Source: an uncultured Scytonema sp. (lineage in GTDB: Bacteria; Cyanobacteriota; Cyanobacteriia; Cyanobacteriales; Nostocaceae). Taken from it: DNA of 64,000 nucleotides. Shown here in pieces: positions 9,242 through 17,997 of the stretch. Both the position numbers and the translations under genes were made by a program. Position 1 is the stretch's first letter. Each line of letters begins with the position of its first letter. The stretch lies in NCBI GenBank assembly GCA_937873135.1, contig CALMVQ010000213.1, positions 1-64,000 of the forward strand, read 5' to 3'. The notes beneath the pieces are model-generated. The model made no database searches, was not told where the DNA came from, and saw only the letters and a program-made list of their open reading frames with translations.

Positions 9242-9430
9242 AAGCTTACAGCAATTTTCAGGTAAACAGACCACAGTAGGGGCGAACGGCTGTTCGCCCT
9301 GATCAATAGTGTGGTTCAATTAGGTGAAAACTGCTGTAATTATGTGTTCGTTGAAATCCTTGGTATAGCGAACGGCTGTTCGCCCTGATCAATAGTGTGG
9401 TTCAATTAGGTGAAAACTGCTGTAAGCTTG
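9242..9430. repeat. Element with terminal inverted and internal direct repeats
   Basis: The 407-base gap between the small secreted gene and nfi holds two copies of a 58-bp direct repeat (9282-9339 and 9368-9425, beginning GCGAACGGCTGTTCGCCCTG), which look identical. In addition, AAGCTTACAGCAATTTTCAG at 9243-9262 is the inverted copy (one mismatch) of 9408-9427. The whole resembles a non-autonomous mobile element with an internal duplication. No coding potential is seen. Confidence 0.6.
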
Positions 9431-9481
9431 ATAAATGATTGCGTGCTCGCCATTCCTTCCAGCGTTCGGCTTGTGCTGGAG

Positions 9482-10150
9482 TTATAGGGGAACTCGCGTT
9501 AATTTATCGGCAATGCGTGTCGTTTCTGGCAGCCGATATTTTGGGGTGCAGCATAATACATAGTCAATTGCCGTAGGTAGACTGATTCGATGACCGATAG
9601 ACACATAGACAGGCTTGACTTCTGTACGCGTCCGCAAAACTACGCCTACTGTCTCGCCTTTATGTATTAAGGGTTGCTTGCTCCCTCTGGTAGATGCCAA
9701 ATCTTCATGTTTCCCAATTAACAACGATTTCGCGACACCAATCGTTGGTAAATCTAAAATTACGCCAAGATGACAGGCTATACCAAATCTTCGCGGATGG
9801 GCAATACCCTGACCATCACACAAAATAATATCGGGTGTAATTTTAACCTTCTCTAGAGCATCAAGTACAGCTGGTATTTCCCGAAATGAGAGGAAACCAG
9901 GGATATAGGGGAATGTTGTGGGACGGCGTGCGATGCTCGTCTCTTGTAATTGCAGATCTGGAAAACTCAGTATCGCTACGGCTGCACGGCTAATCGTACC
10001 ATCTTCTTCAAAACCCACGTCTACTCCAGCAACATACTGCACGGGTTCAATGAGTCGATCAACGGTTATCACCTCAGCTTGCAGCTTTTCTTGAATAGCG
10101 ATCGCCTCGTTTACTGTCACAGGCCAAGAATGAGGTTGATAAATATTCAT
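9482..10150 (-). CDS. nfi: Endonuclease V (deoxyinosine 3'-endonuclease)
   Basis: A 222-residue enzyme that nicks DNA 3' to deoxyinosine and related lesions to start repair. The metal-binding Asp in AGVDVGFEE (about residue 46), YIPGFLSFREIP, the second acidic site in IILCDGQGIAHPRRFG and the following CHLGVILDLPTIGVAKS are all present in normal order. Length matches the family. Cytoplasmic; encoded as a single gene. Confidence 0.93.
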   Translation of the reverse strand: MNIYQPHSWPVTVNEAIAIQEKLQAEVITVDRLIEPVQYVAGVDVGFEEDGTISRAAVAILSFPDLQLQETSIARRPTTFPYIPGFLSFREIPAVLDALEKVKITPDIILCDGQGIAHPRRFGIACHLGVILDLPTIGVAKSLLIGKHEDLASTRGSKQPLIHKGETVGVVLRTRTEVKPVYVSIGHRISLPTAIDYVLCCTPKYRLPETTRIADKLTRVPL

Positions 10151-10300
10151 GGGGTAAAGTACCTTTGAAAAACAGGCAATTTGGATTGTTCGCTTTAATG
10201 CTGCTGTTTAGGATTCCTGGATTTCATCAGTCATTAAGTGCGAAGGAGCGATACGGCGATACCGCCGTGGCCTAAAAGCATCGCACACGCTCTGTGACAG

Positions 10301-11443
10301 TTACTCAATAAACTTCATGGTGTCGTTTCCACTTGCATACTGGTTGCGATCTGCCGAAGGCAGCAGCGAAGCTATCGCCATTGTCGATGAGCCATTATCC
10401 GGTAACAAACAATCTAATAAAGTATCAATACTACTATCACAGAGATCTGGTATGGATAGCACTCGTTCGACATTGGTAAAGTTCCGTTGAATTGATTTGC
10501 GGTAGGTTGGATCGTAGTGGAACTGCAACAGATCTTCGACAAATGATTCCCACATTCCAGTATCAATCATCAAATACCACTCACTTAATTTTTCCCAGCC
10601 ATAGCGAGGTTTTAGTTTTTCCAGCTTTGTTTTTAAAATCTTGGGATGAGTTATCAGGTGGGGATACTCTTGTAGGAGAAACTGGACTCGAACAGCTACG
10701 GGTAGTTGAATTTCTACACAGCTTGCGTGTTTCATTTTCTCCCATAAAGATGGAGGCAAATAGACTTGCCCTATTTTTACGCTTTCTGATTCTACCCATA
10801 CTGGCTGATGAGGATTAAAGTTTTGCAATTGATGTAGAAGCAGAGAGTCAAAGTATTTTTGTGAAGGTTGAGGAGAAAGCTTTTCTTCCCATTCTTGACC
10901 TAACAGGGAACCGCGATGGTTAGCCAATGCTTCCAAATCTAATACTTGAGCGCCACGCTGGCGCATCTGGTAAAGTATAGATGTTTTACCGCTTCCCGTG
11001 AGACCACATAACACTTGATAGGTAAATTTTTGTGGCAAATTTTCCAGTTGCTCGCGGACATAGGCGCGATAAGTTTTGTAACCGCCTTCAAGGAGAGTCA
11101 CTTGCCAGCCAATTTGCGTCAAGACTAAAGCCAAACTATTAGAACGCTGTCCACCCCGCCAGCAGTAAACGAGAGGACGGTAGTTTTTTTCTTTATCGGC
11201 AAAATGTTGACTGATATGCTGGGAAATGTTTTTTGCTACTAAAGCAGCGCCAATTTTGCGGGCAGTAAAGGGGGATTGTTTGTAGATTGTTCCCACTTCT
11301 GCACGTTCGGTATCATTGAGTACTGGTAAGTTAATTGCGCCAGGAATGTGATCCTCCGCAAATTCACTATTGCTTCGCACATCAATGATTTCGCTGTAAT
11401 TTTCTGCCCAAGGCTGTTTGGTATATGTAAGTAGAGCTGGCAT
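10301..11443 (-). CDS. mnmH: tRNA 2-selenouridine/geranyl-2-thiouridine synthase
   Basis: A 380-residue enzyme that modifies the wobble 2-thiouridine of tRNAs for Lys, Glu and Gln (formerly ybbB/selU). An N-terminal rhodanese domain (about 1-135) holds the catalytic Cys in VYCWRGGQRS; a C-terminal P-loop domain has GLTGSGKTSIL (about 148-158). The C-terminus (about residue 345 onward) includes a GDNGS-type end that overlaps short repeats near 10340-10380. No selenium gene (selD) is in this window. The start codon is followed by the usual IDVRSNSEFAEDHIPGAINLP. Confidence 0.92.
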   Translation of the reverse strand: MPALLTYTKQPWAENYSEIIDVRSNSEFAEDHIPGAINLPVLNDTERAEVGTIYKQSPFTARKIGAALVAKNISQHISQHFADKEKNYRPLVYCWRGGQRSNSLALVLTQIGWQVTLLEGGYKTYRAYVREQLENLPQKFTYQVLCGLTGSGKTSILYQMRQRGAQVLDLEALANHRGSLLGQEWEEKLSPQPSQKYFDSLLLHQLQNFNPHQPVWVESESVKIGQVYLPPSLWEKMKHASCVEIQLPVAVRVQFLLQEYPHLITHPKILKTKLEKLKPRYGWEKLSEWYLMIDTGMWESFVEDLLQFHYDPTYRKSIQRNFTNVERVLSIPDLCDSSIDTLLDCLLPDNGSSTMAIASLLPSADRNQYASGNDTMKFIE

Positions 11444-11607
11444 TTTCTTTAAACACTATCTTTCTCAATTCTGACACTAGAACAACGTTGTCAGTAATCT
11501 CATATAATTCTGTTACTTAGGTAACCTTTAAAAAGATTGCAACCTGGGATAGATGTTTTCAACTATTAATTTTACTATTACTTCCAGGATATATAATTTA
11601 CAGCGAG

Positions 11608-11650
11608 GTATTTTTCAGACACCAGTGCTTAACTAGTGTCTGAAAAATAC
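11608..11650. promoter_or_regulatory. Perfect 15-bp palindrome in divergent region
   Basis: GTATTTTTCAGACAC (11608-11622) and GTGTCTGAAAAATAC (11636-11650) are exact inverted copies separated by 13 bases. The pair lies between two genes transcribed away from each other, where a terminator is not needed. It could be an operator, a hairpin in a leader, or the remains of a small repeat. Confidence 0.45.
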
Positions 11651-11754
11651 ATACTGCTAATTTGACGAGTTATGACGAAAAGCAGCGACACATTACATGC
11701 TGTCGTCTCGTGGAGGTGCACAAAGTCTGAGCGCTCAATTAAAACAGAGGTTTT

Positions 11755-12807
11755 ATGAAAAAGTTTTTCCCCTACCCTGGTTCGTGCTTAAGTGCTTTAA
11801 TGCTGTCTGTATTGATGACTGGGTTTGTTGCCCTAATCAAGCATAACGATTTATTACTTAATTTCACTACAAAATGGTTAGATAGACCCGAAGTATTAAC
11901 CATCATTCTTATAATAATACTCATATTACCCATACCTGTGCTCGCTCTTTTTCATCATTTTTTTCTCAGTCGCATTATTCCCACAATTCCTGGGGAAAAA
12001 ATAAACAATCAAGGATTGTTTCCGGGACTGATAAGTTGGTGGGAAAGCTTATATAGCTGGCTGGTACTTGTTCTATCTACATTGAGTGCAACGTTATTTT
12101 GTACCCCTCTGCTCCCTCTGTTCAAAGTTGACTACGAAACAATTCTCTCTGCTGAAAGCCAATTTTCTAGAAATATACAAGTTATTTTCGCTATTGTTTG
12201 GCTACTCAGCGCCACTATATTTTACCAAATTGAGTATCTATTTAAACTGCGTCTAGTTTATGGCGATACTCTTATTAGTACACCAGAAAGCGCAAGTGAC
12301 TCACCAATTGAGAGTCATGTACAAGATGACATTGGTTTAACACAAATACAAACCGAACAACCTGCTAAAAAGAAGCAAAATGTCTTTCAAGTACTGAGCA
12401 AGCACAGAAGTTTACCAAAAAAAGTCTTCACAACTATTGTAATTTTTCTAATAGCTTTATGGTTATATTTGTTTGCGAAATTACCAGAAGCCAGACAACC
12501 TATATCTGCAAATATACTCTGGAAAAATGTATCACCAGAGATGATCTCTAAATCTCCTAATTCGTTGGATGATACTTATGATTTAGCTCTTAAAAAAGCC
12601 CGACGTGCAGCTAAACTCACAAAGTCAGCACAATCTCAAGATGAGTGGAAGATAGTTGTAGACAAGTGGCAAGAAGCAATTAAACTCATGGAGTCAGTGC
12701 CATCTTCAGATTCCAATTATTCATTAGCACAACAAAAAATTGTTTTGTATCAAATTCATCGAGAATTTGCCCAGAAAAATGCAGATGGTGGGGGATTAGG
12801 GAGATGA
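11755..12807 (+). CDS. Multi-pass membrane protein of unknown function
   Basis: A 350-residue protein with about five membrane segments (near residues 12-30, 45-70, 97-120, 140-160 and 222-242). The long C-terminal soluble tail carries a pattern frequent in cyanobacterial proteins: a Trp-centred repeat followed by SVPSSDSNYSLAQQKIVLYQ, where such tails resemble a degenerate TPR. Ribosome-binding site AGAGG lies 7 bases before the ATG. No enzyme motif is seen. It is likely an inner or thylakoid membrane protein. Confidence 0.7.
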   Translation: MKKFFPYPGSCLSALMLSVLMTGFVALIKHNDLLLNFTTKWLDRPEVLTIILIIILILPIPVLALFHHFFLSRIIPTIPGEKINNQGLFPGLISWWESLYSWLVLVLSTLSATLFCTPLLPLFKVDYETILSAESQFSRNIQVIFAIVWLLSATIFYQIEYLFKLRLVYGDTLISTPESASDSPIESHVQDDIGLTQIQTEQPAKKKQNVFQVLSKHRSLPKKVFTTIVIFLIALWLYLFAKLPEARQPISANILWKNVSPEMISKSPNSLDDTYDLALKKARRAAKLTKSAQSQDEWKIVVDKWQEAIKLMESVPSSDSNYSLAQQKIVLYQIHREFAQKNADGGGLGR

Positions 12808-12908
12808 ACAGTTCAAAGGATAATAATATCGGCTTTGCATATTGAGACGATTTGTTTTTATCGTAACATAACTATATAGATAAACAAATCGTTATTTAGA
12901 AGCAAATT

Positions 12909-13871
12909 ATGACGGGAAAAACACGTCGAAAATTTATCGTTACTACTGTTGCTGTCGCTGGCGGTATAGTGGGAGCAACTGCTTTACAACAAAATGCCAG
13001 CAACACCGCCACGTCATTGCCAACAATGCCAGAACGAGTACTGGGAGGCACGGGAGTAAAAGTGCCTATATTTGGATTGGGTGGAGCCGGTCAAACGCCT
13101 TTGTCCTTTGAGGGGAGAGAACGAGATGCTGTGGCAATTGTTGAAAAAGCGATCGCACTTGGCATCCGTTACTTTGATACTGCCGCTAGTTATGGACCGA
13201 GTGAAGATTATCTAGGGAAAGTTTTGCCATCTCATCGCCCTAATATATTTCTAGCAAGTAAAACAGATAAAAGAGATCGGGATGGTGCGTGGCAAGAATT
13301 GGAAAAAACTCTCAAGCGTTTAAAAACAGATTATCTTAACTTGTGGCAATTGCATCACGTATCTTACCGCGAAGAACTCGACACCATTTTTAGTCCTTCT
13401 GGCGCAATTAAAGCTTTAGAAGAGGCGATACACCAGAAAATCGTTCGGTTTGCAGGCATTACCGGACATCACGATCCACAAATTATTGCTGAGGGGTTGC
13501 GTCGTTATCCTTTTCATACCACGCTTATCCCTGTAAATGCTGCTGATAAACACCATCCACGTCCTTTCCTTCCTGTCGTTCTACCAGTGGCAAAGCAAAA
13601 AAATGTTGGTGTAATTGCCATGAAAGTACCTGCTTACGGTCGGCTGTTTAAACCAGGTGGATTGCAAGGTATGCAGCAAGCTATGGGATACAGTCTATCG
13701 CAGTCTGGAGTTAATTGTTGCGTAATTGCAGCTGAGAACGTCAAGCAACTGGAAGATAACGTGAATGTAGCACGAGCTTTCAAACCTCTTGACAATCAGG
13801 CGTTAGCAGCTATTGAGCAGCGTACTGCTACAGTATGGGAAGATGGCACGTTTTTTCGGGCTTGGACTTAG
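12909..13871 (+). CDS. Aldo/keto reductase with Tat signal
   Basis: A 320-residue NADPH-dependent oxidoreductase. The N-terminus has a twin-arginine export signal (TRRKFIVTTVAVAGG), so the folded enzyme is probably exported. The barrel includes FDTAASYGPSEDYLGKVL (active-site Tyr and Asp), ASKTDKRDRDG (active-site Lys) and LWQLHHV (His). The C-terminal part, SQSGVNCCVIAAENVKQLEDNV, binds the cofactor in relatives. The substrate is not evident. Confidence 0.88.
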   Translation: MTGKTRRKFIVTTVAVAGGIVGATALQQNASNTATSLPTMPERVLGGTGVKVPIFGLGGAGQTPLSFEGRERDAVAIVEKAIALGIRYFDTAASYGPSEDYLGKVLPSHRPNIFLASKTDKRDRDGAWQELEKTLKRLKTDYLNLWQLHHVSYREELDTIFSPSGAIKALEEAIHQKIVRFAGITGHHDPQIIAEGLRRYPFHTTLIPVNAADKHHPRPFLPVVLPVAKQKNVGVIAMKVPAYGRLFKPGGLQGMQQAMGYSLSQSGVNCCVIAAENVKQLEDNVNVARAFKPLDNQALAAIEQRTATVWEDGTFFRAWT

Positions 13872-13920
13872 TACAGGATTGCACAAGTTCGTGACGCTCA
13901 GGAAAATAATGTCATCGTTC

Positions 13921-13952
13921 GTAGTTGCGCTCGAGCGCGCTTAGCGCAACTA
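13921..13952. terminator. Hairpin after aldo/keto reductase gene
   Basis: GTAGTTGCGCT (13921-13931) pairs exactly with AGCGCAACTAC (13942-13952) around a CG-rich loop. It lies 50 bases past the reductase stop. There is no T-tract, so termination is uncertain; it could equally be a dispersed palindrome. Confidence 0.4.
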
Positions 13953-13983
13953 CAAACCAAAACGCCACGAATTTATGAAACGT

Positions 13984-14165
13984 TGTACTTAGTGTAAATG
14001 TAAGGGGCGGATAAATAATCAATATCGCCTTCTCCAGAAAACACTGGACCATCGACTAGTTCTAAGATGAAGCTTGGATCAGGTTCACTAGGCGGCACTC
14101 AAATCGCTCGTCCACCAGCTTTGCGAATTGCGTCTACATCCCTCTTACTAACTTTTCCTTGTCAT
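13984..14165 (-). pseudogene. Possible short gene fossil
   Basis: Read on the minus strand, one frame gives GKVSKRDVDAIRKAGGRAI, an in-frame stop, then VPPSEPDPSFILELVDGP and FSGEGDIDYLSAPYI before the final stop. The two halves look protein-like and share one frame, which suggests the end of a decayed gene. I do not recognise the family. The gap of 301 bases before the nuclease gene contains nothing else notable. Confidence 0.3.
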
Positions 14166-14172
14166 CTAAAGC

Positions 14173-14958
14173 TTACTCCTGAATTCTATAGTTTTGTAAA
14201 TCTGCTACAGAAATTTGGTCGGCATGGACTAGCATATAGTGTTTCTCTTGTACTACCTTGACCTCACCTTCGTCTAATGTGAGTTCAAACATTGCTATTA
14301 CATTATTTTTCATAAACTGAGCTGATACGGTGCGACAAATCAATTCAGGAAATTTTGCAGTACAGTATGCAATATCTTGCTTCGTCTGAACAATGCTCAT
14401 CTGATCGTTACCAGTTTTAGCTTGAACAGGTATAATAAACTGCGCTCCATTACGATTCACACCAACATAAAGTTCATCTATTTCAATTTGACCAACTTCA
14501 CTAACAGTAGTTCTTAAGTGATTTTGTAAAGAGTAGGCTGTAATTCCTAAAAATATGTCTATTAGTCGGTTGTACCGCGTTTTTGTTAAGAGAGCTTGCT
14601 CATCACTGGATGAATATCTCGTAATAATTTCTGGAGTTGAGTCAGGAATTTTAATTTGTATCAAGCTACTTGAGGGAACAATTCTGTTAATACGTTCAAG
14701 ACGAAATCTATAAATTGCATGCCCTGCTAACTCTATAATCCATTGCAACCCCTGAGGCTCTGTATCTATTATTTCTTTAGGTAATGGTCTTCTAAATCTA
14801 TAAGCATAAATAACATCACCAAGATTTTTTGGATCAAGCCCAAGCTTAACCCCAATTGCTTCAAGTTCACCGCGAGTAAATTCAAACTGCGCTATTCCTG
14901 ATGTGTAGTGCTGCCTAAAAATTTCATTAATAACAGTCTTATATATATTTTTACTCAC
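14173..14958 (-). CDS. Restriction-endonuclease-like partner of C5 methyltransferase
   Basis: A 261-residue protein with no name I can assign. It lies directly after a C5-cytosine methyltransferase and overlaps it by 4 bases, the usual arrangement of a type II restriction pair. The segment IEIDELYVGVN (about 163) followed by FIIPVQAKTGND (about 178-189) fits a PD-(D/E)XK-like active site, with Asp in the first part and a QAK in place of the usual (D/E)XK. The remaining sequence is mixed alpha/beta with no signal peptide. A cognate endonuclease is the best inference; activity is unproven. Confidence 0.68.
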   Translation of the reverse strand: MSKNIYKTVINEIFRQHYTSGIAQFEFTRGELEAIGVKLGLDPKNLGDVIYAYRFRRPLPKEIIDTEPQGLQWIIELAGHAIYRFRLERINRIVPSSSLIQIKIPDSTPEIITRYSSSDEQALLTKTRYNRLIDIFLGITAYSLQNHLRTTVSEVGQIEIDELYVGVNRNGAQFIIPVQAKTGNDQMSIVQTKQDIAYCTAKFPELICRTVSAQFMKNNVIAMFELTLDEGEVKVVQEKHYMLVHADQISVADLQNYRIQE

Positions 14959-16280
14959 CTTAAATTTCTCTTCCTTGGCTCTATAACATATGGATCAACA
15001 CCATAATATTTAGTAGCGCGAGACATATCGAACATTATTAAATTTTCATTGCCTAATTCTTGTATAACTCCTGGTTTAGATGGATATGTATCAAGAGCTT
15101 TAATGATTTCCGACGCTACTGCTTTAGCTAGTAAAGGTGGAACAGAATTGCCAATTTGTCGAAATCCATGCCATTTTGTTACATGAAATCTAAACCAGTC
15201 AGGATAGGAATGTAAACGTGCAGCTTCGCGCACAGTAATGCATCTAGGGGTAAATGGATGAATCGGTCTAGGAGAAGTAAAAGCTCCTCTATTACTGGGA
15301 GTTCCGGCTCTAAGTGTATTGCATATTCCTTCAGGATCGAGTTTATAGAAGCGGCTGATTGGTTCTGTTTTTCCAGGTGGAGTAGCATCGAATCTTTTAA
15401 TAGATTCTAAAGTATGCTCTGTTCTTAAACTTGAAGTCAGCATCTCCGAGTCATATATTCGTTTATACGAATAGTCGTTATCTGCACGAACTACACCGCG
15501 AAGTTGCATACTGTAATCGCTTGGCTGACCAAAATCTGCAATTACCCAATCTTTTTTATAGAGTTCTATATAGTTTTCTATTTCTGGTAGGTCTATAAGT
15601 GCATCTAAAACTGTAGGACTTGATTGAAGTTCGTCATTAAATACCACTTTACTTGATTTTGCTGGTTTAGTGATTGGCGCTGGATAATTTGGTAACTCCA
15701 TATCGTAACGACAACCTAGCAAAAATAATCTTTCACGGCTTTGTGGGACTCCGTACTGAGCAGCATTTAACACTTTGTAATCTTTCCGAACTTTGTAACC
15801 ATTTTGCTCAAACTGATTAATGATTTCTCTGATAAATTCTTTGTGCTTACCTACAGTTATTCCTTTAACATTCTCAAAAACAAAAAACTTCGGCTGTAGC
15901 TCTAATACCAATCGAATATAATGATAGACAAGAGAGTTTCGAGGATCGTCAAAAAGTCGTTTACCTATTAATGAAAAACCTTGACATGGCGGTCCACCAA
16001 ATACTACGTCTATTTCTCGGTCACCAATCGAAGAATAACTTCTAATTTGATTACCTGTAGTATCAACAACACTTTTACATAAAATAGTCCAAAAGGGAAA
16101 ATTAAATTCATGTGTTGCACAATGAATGGGATCTATTTCAACAGATGCAAACACATCAAATCCCGCTAGCTCAAAACCAAGAGTCATACCTCCAGCACCA
16201 GCAAATAAATCGACAGCAATAGGTCTTTTTTGCTGATTTATGTCGATAATTTCTGCTATTTTCGTGCTTTCAATTAGCAT
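14955..16280 (-). CDS. DNA (cytosine-5-)-methyltransferase
   Basis: A 441-residue enzyme that adds a methyl group to C5 of cytosine at a specific site. The motifs are in order: I, DLFAGAGGMTLGFELAG (S-adenosylmethionine binding); IV, FGGPPCQGFS with the catalytic Cys; VI, FVFENVKGI; VIII, AQYGVPQSRERLFLLG; X, FRQIGNSVPPLLAKAV. The target-recognition region lies at about 240-330 and cannot be read for its site. Transcribed first in a two-gene unit with the nuclease-like gene, it would protect the host DNA from that enzyme. Confidence 0.93.
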   Translation of the reverse strand: MLIESTKIAEIIDINQQKRPIAVDLFAGAGGMTLGFELAGFDVFASVEIDPIHCATHEFNFPFWTILCKSVVDTTGNQIRSYSSIGDREIDVVFGGPPCQGFSLIGKRLFDDPRNSLVYHYIRLVLELQPKFFVFENVKGITVGKHKEFIREIINQFEQNGYKVRKDYKVLNAAQYGVPQSRERLFLLGCRYDMELPNYPAPITKPAKSSKVVFNDELQSSPTVLDALIDLPEIENYIELYKKDWVIADFGQPSDYSMQLRGVVRADNDYSYKRIYDSEMLTSSLRTEHTLESIKRFDATPPGKTEPISRFYKLDPEGICNTLRAGTPSNRGAFTSPRPIHPFTPRCITVREAARLHSYPDWFRFHVTKWHGFRQIGNSVPPLLAKAVASEIIKALDTYPSKPGVIQELGNENLIMFDMSRATKYYGVDPYVIEPRKRNLR

Positions 16281-16751
16281 ATAAAATAAGTAATAACTTT
16301 CATTATAATATCATAATAAAATTCCAACGCTGTCTTTAGCCGACATGTAGCTTTCGGCTGAATTATAGCTGCTATTATCCATATAAGTACCACTACCTTG
16401 GAATTAAAAACTCGCGCTATGAGAAATGAAAAAAGTGTAACTTGCAAGCAATAAGTAATTCCGTAGACGCGCAGCGGCTTCCCGCAGGGTATAGTAGCTT
16501 TATTTACGCGGTCCATGTACTATAGCAGTCCGCGCATCAGAGCGTGAAAATTATATATCTCTTTCTTCTTTCTTCCCTTTGCGTCCTTGGCGTTCTTGGC
16601 GGTTCATTTCCTAATCTATATTTTTCACAACTCCTCAACGGATAGCTATATAGCCTGGGGACGGATTGAATCACAACATCATAAATTGTGTGAGCATGTT
16701 TCACTAATACCCCTATTTTTAATAAAGTCGTTGTAGGCTGGGAATTGAATC
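16281..16751. repeat. Intergenic region with dispersed repeats
   Basis: No convincing gene. It holds an AT-rich upstream region for the methyltransferase, a palindromic element near 16450-16500, and at 16560-16612 a sequence ending CTTGGCGGTTCATTTCC. On the minus strand that reads GAACCGCCAAGAACGCCAAG, a repeat common near Nostocales genes; an interrupted copy is at 35801-35890. Confidence 0.5.
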
Positions 16752-17933
16752 CTATGAGCTAAAAGTTGGTAGCATTTGAAAAATTTCCTTGGCAGCGCGA
16801 TCGCATACTCCCACTTCTCCCATACAGCGCCGCATTTCCTGATAATCTGCCTTGATTTGCTGTATCCGTTCAAGATTCAGCAAAAATTCCATTGCGGCTT
16901 GCGTGAGATTTTCTGATGTTGCTTGTTCTTGAATAAATTCTGGCACAATCTCCTTCATGACAACCAAATTTACGGGTGAAGCGAAGGGGTACGAAATTTT
17001 GAGAAGACTCCGGGCAATCCAATAGCTGAAAGGACTAACGCGGTATAAAATAACCTGCGGCACATTCAACAGTGCCAATTCCAAGTTAACGGTACCACAT
17101 TTAGTCATTGCAAGATCGGCTGCTGCGAGGACTTCCTGTTGTTGCTCTGCCGAGATAACGGTAGCTCGTAAATTGTACCGTTGTATTGCTTTTTCAATCG
17201 TATCTCTGTAAATTTCCAGAGATAAAGGAATCCAAAAATGTACCTGAGGCAATTTTGATTGAAGAACCGCAGCCGCACGGAACATGACTGGCAAGAGATA
17301 TTTGAGTTCTTGACGACGGGAAGCAGGGAGAAGAGCTACACAAGTTACATCATCCCCGATCCCTAAGTTGACACGCGCGGCTTCACGATTAGGAAAATTC
17401 TGCATCCTATCTAAAAGAGGATGCCCCACCCAGCTAACGTTTGCTCCTTTCTCTTGGAAGTAACGAGCTTCTTCAGGAAAGATGGCTAATAACTTATGTG
17501 TCACAGCGACAATTTGATCGGTGGCACGGGCAGTTACCAACCTTGCCGATGCTACCCAAGTTTGTGGTGCAATGTAATAGACGACAGGCACTTGTGGTAA
17601 ATGGCGGCGAAGATATTTACCGATTACCAGATTCGGTCCCATGTAGTCAATTAATACTACCAAATCGGGTGGGTATTTTTTGAGGTAGGTGATCGCTAAT
17701 TGCTGCACTTGTAAAGTTGGCAAGACATAAGGCAATGATTCCAATAGACCAAGAGAACCAATACCAATGGTATTACCCAGTATAGTTGTTCCAGAGGAAG
17801 CCATTTTCTCGCCACCCAACGCCACAATCTCTAATTCCAAACCTGCTACAACGGCTTGGCGCTTGAGTGCAGCAACTAAGAGCGATCCTTGCAAATCGCC
17901 AGACACTTCGCCAGTGCTGATAAATATCCGCAT
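16752..17933 (-). CDS. lpxB: Lipid-A-disaccharide synthase
   Basis: A 393-residue GT19 glycosyltransferase that joins UDP-2,3-diacylglucosamine to lipid X in lipid A synthesis, acting at the inner face of the membrane. MRIFISTGEVSGDLQGSLL is the family's typical start, so I place the start at the ATG ending at 17933; a longer frame would run 110 bases into lpxA. Further motifs are GIGSLGLLESLPY, DLVVLIDYMGPN, YYIAPQTWVAS, VGHPLLDRM and LPASRRQELKYLLP. It is the last gene of the lpxC-fabZ-lpxA-lpxB run. Confidence 0.96.
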   Translation of the reverse strand: MRIFISTGEVSGDLQGSLLVAALKRQAVVAGLELEIVALGGEKMASSGTTILGNTIGIGSLGLLESLPYVLPTLQVQQLAITYLKKYPPDLVVLIDYMGPNLVIGKYLRRHLPQVPVVYYIAPQTWVASARLVTARATDQIVAVTHKLLAIFPEEARYFQEKGANVSWVGHPLLDRMQNFPNREAARVNLGIGDDVTCVALLPASRRQELKYLLPVMFRAAAVLQSKLPQVHFWIPLSLEIYRDTIEKAIQRYNLRATVISAEQQQEVLAAADLAMTKCGTVNLELALLNVPQVILYRVSPFSYWIARSLLKISYPFASPVNLVVMKEIVPEFIQEQATSENLTQAAMEFLLNLERIQQIKADYQEMRRCMGEVGVCDRAAKEIFQMLPTFSS

Positions 17934-17997
17934 TTTTAAATAGGGAGTAGGGAAGAGGGGGAGCAGAGGATAATGATAACTCCTGTCTGTTGTCTCC

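Noticed and set aside
14067-14261. Plus-strand 64-residue frame
   Set aside because: Overlaps the nuclease gene's end on the other strand; the minus-strand reading is more protein-like.
16274-16516. 80-residue frame upstream of the methyltransferase
   Set aside because: Hydrophobic only because of AT-rich DNA; begins in a palindromic repeat.
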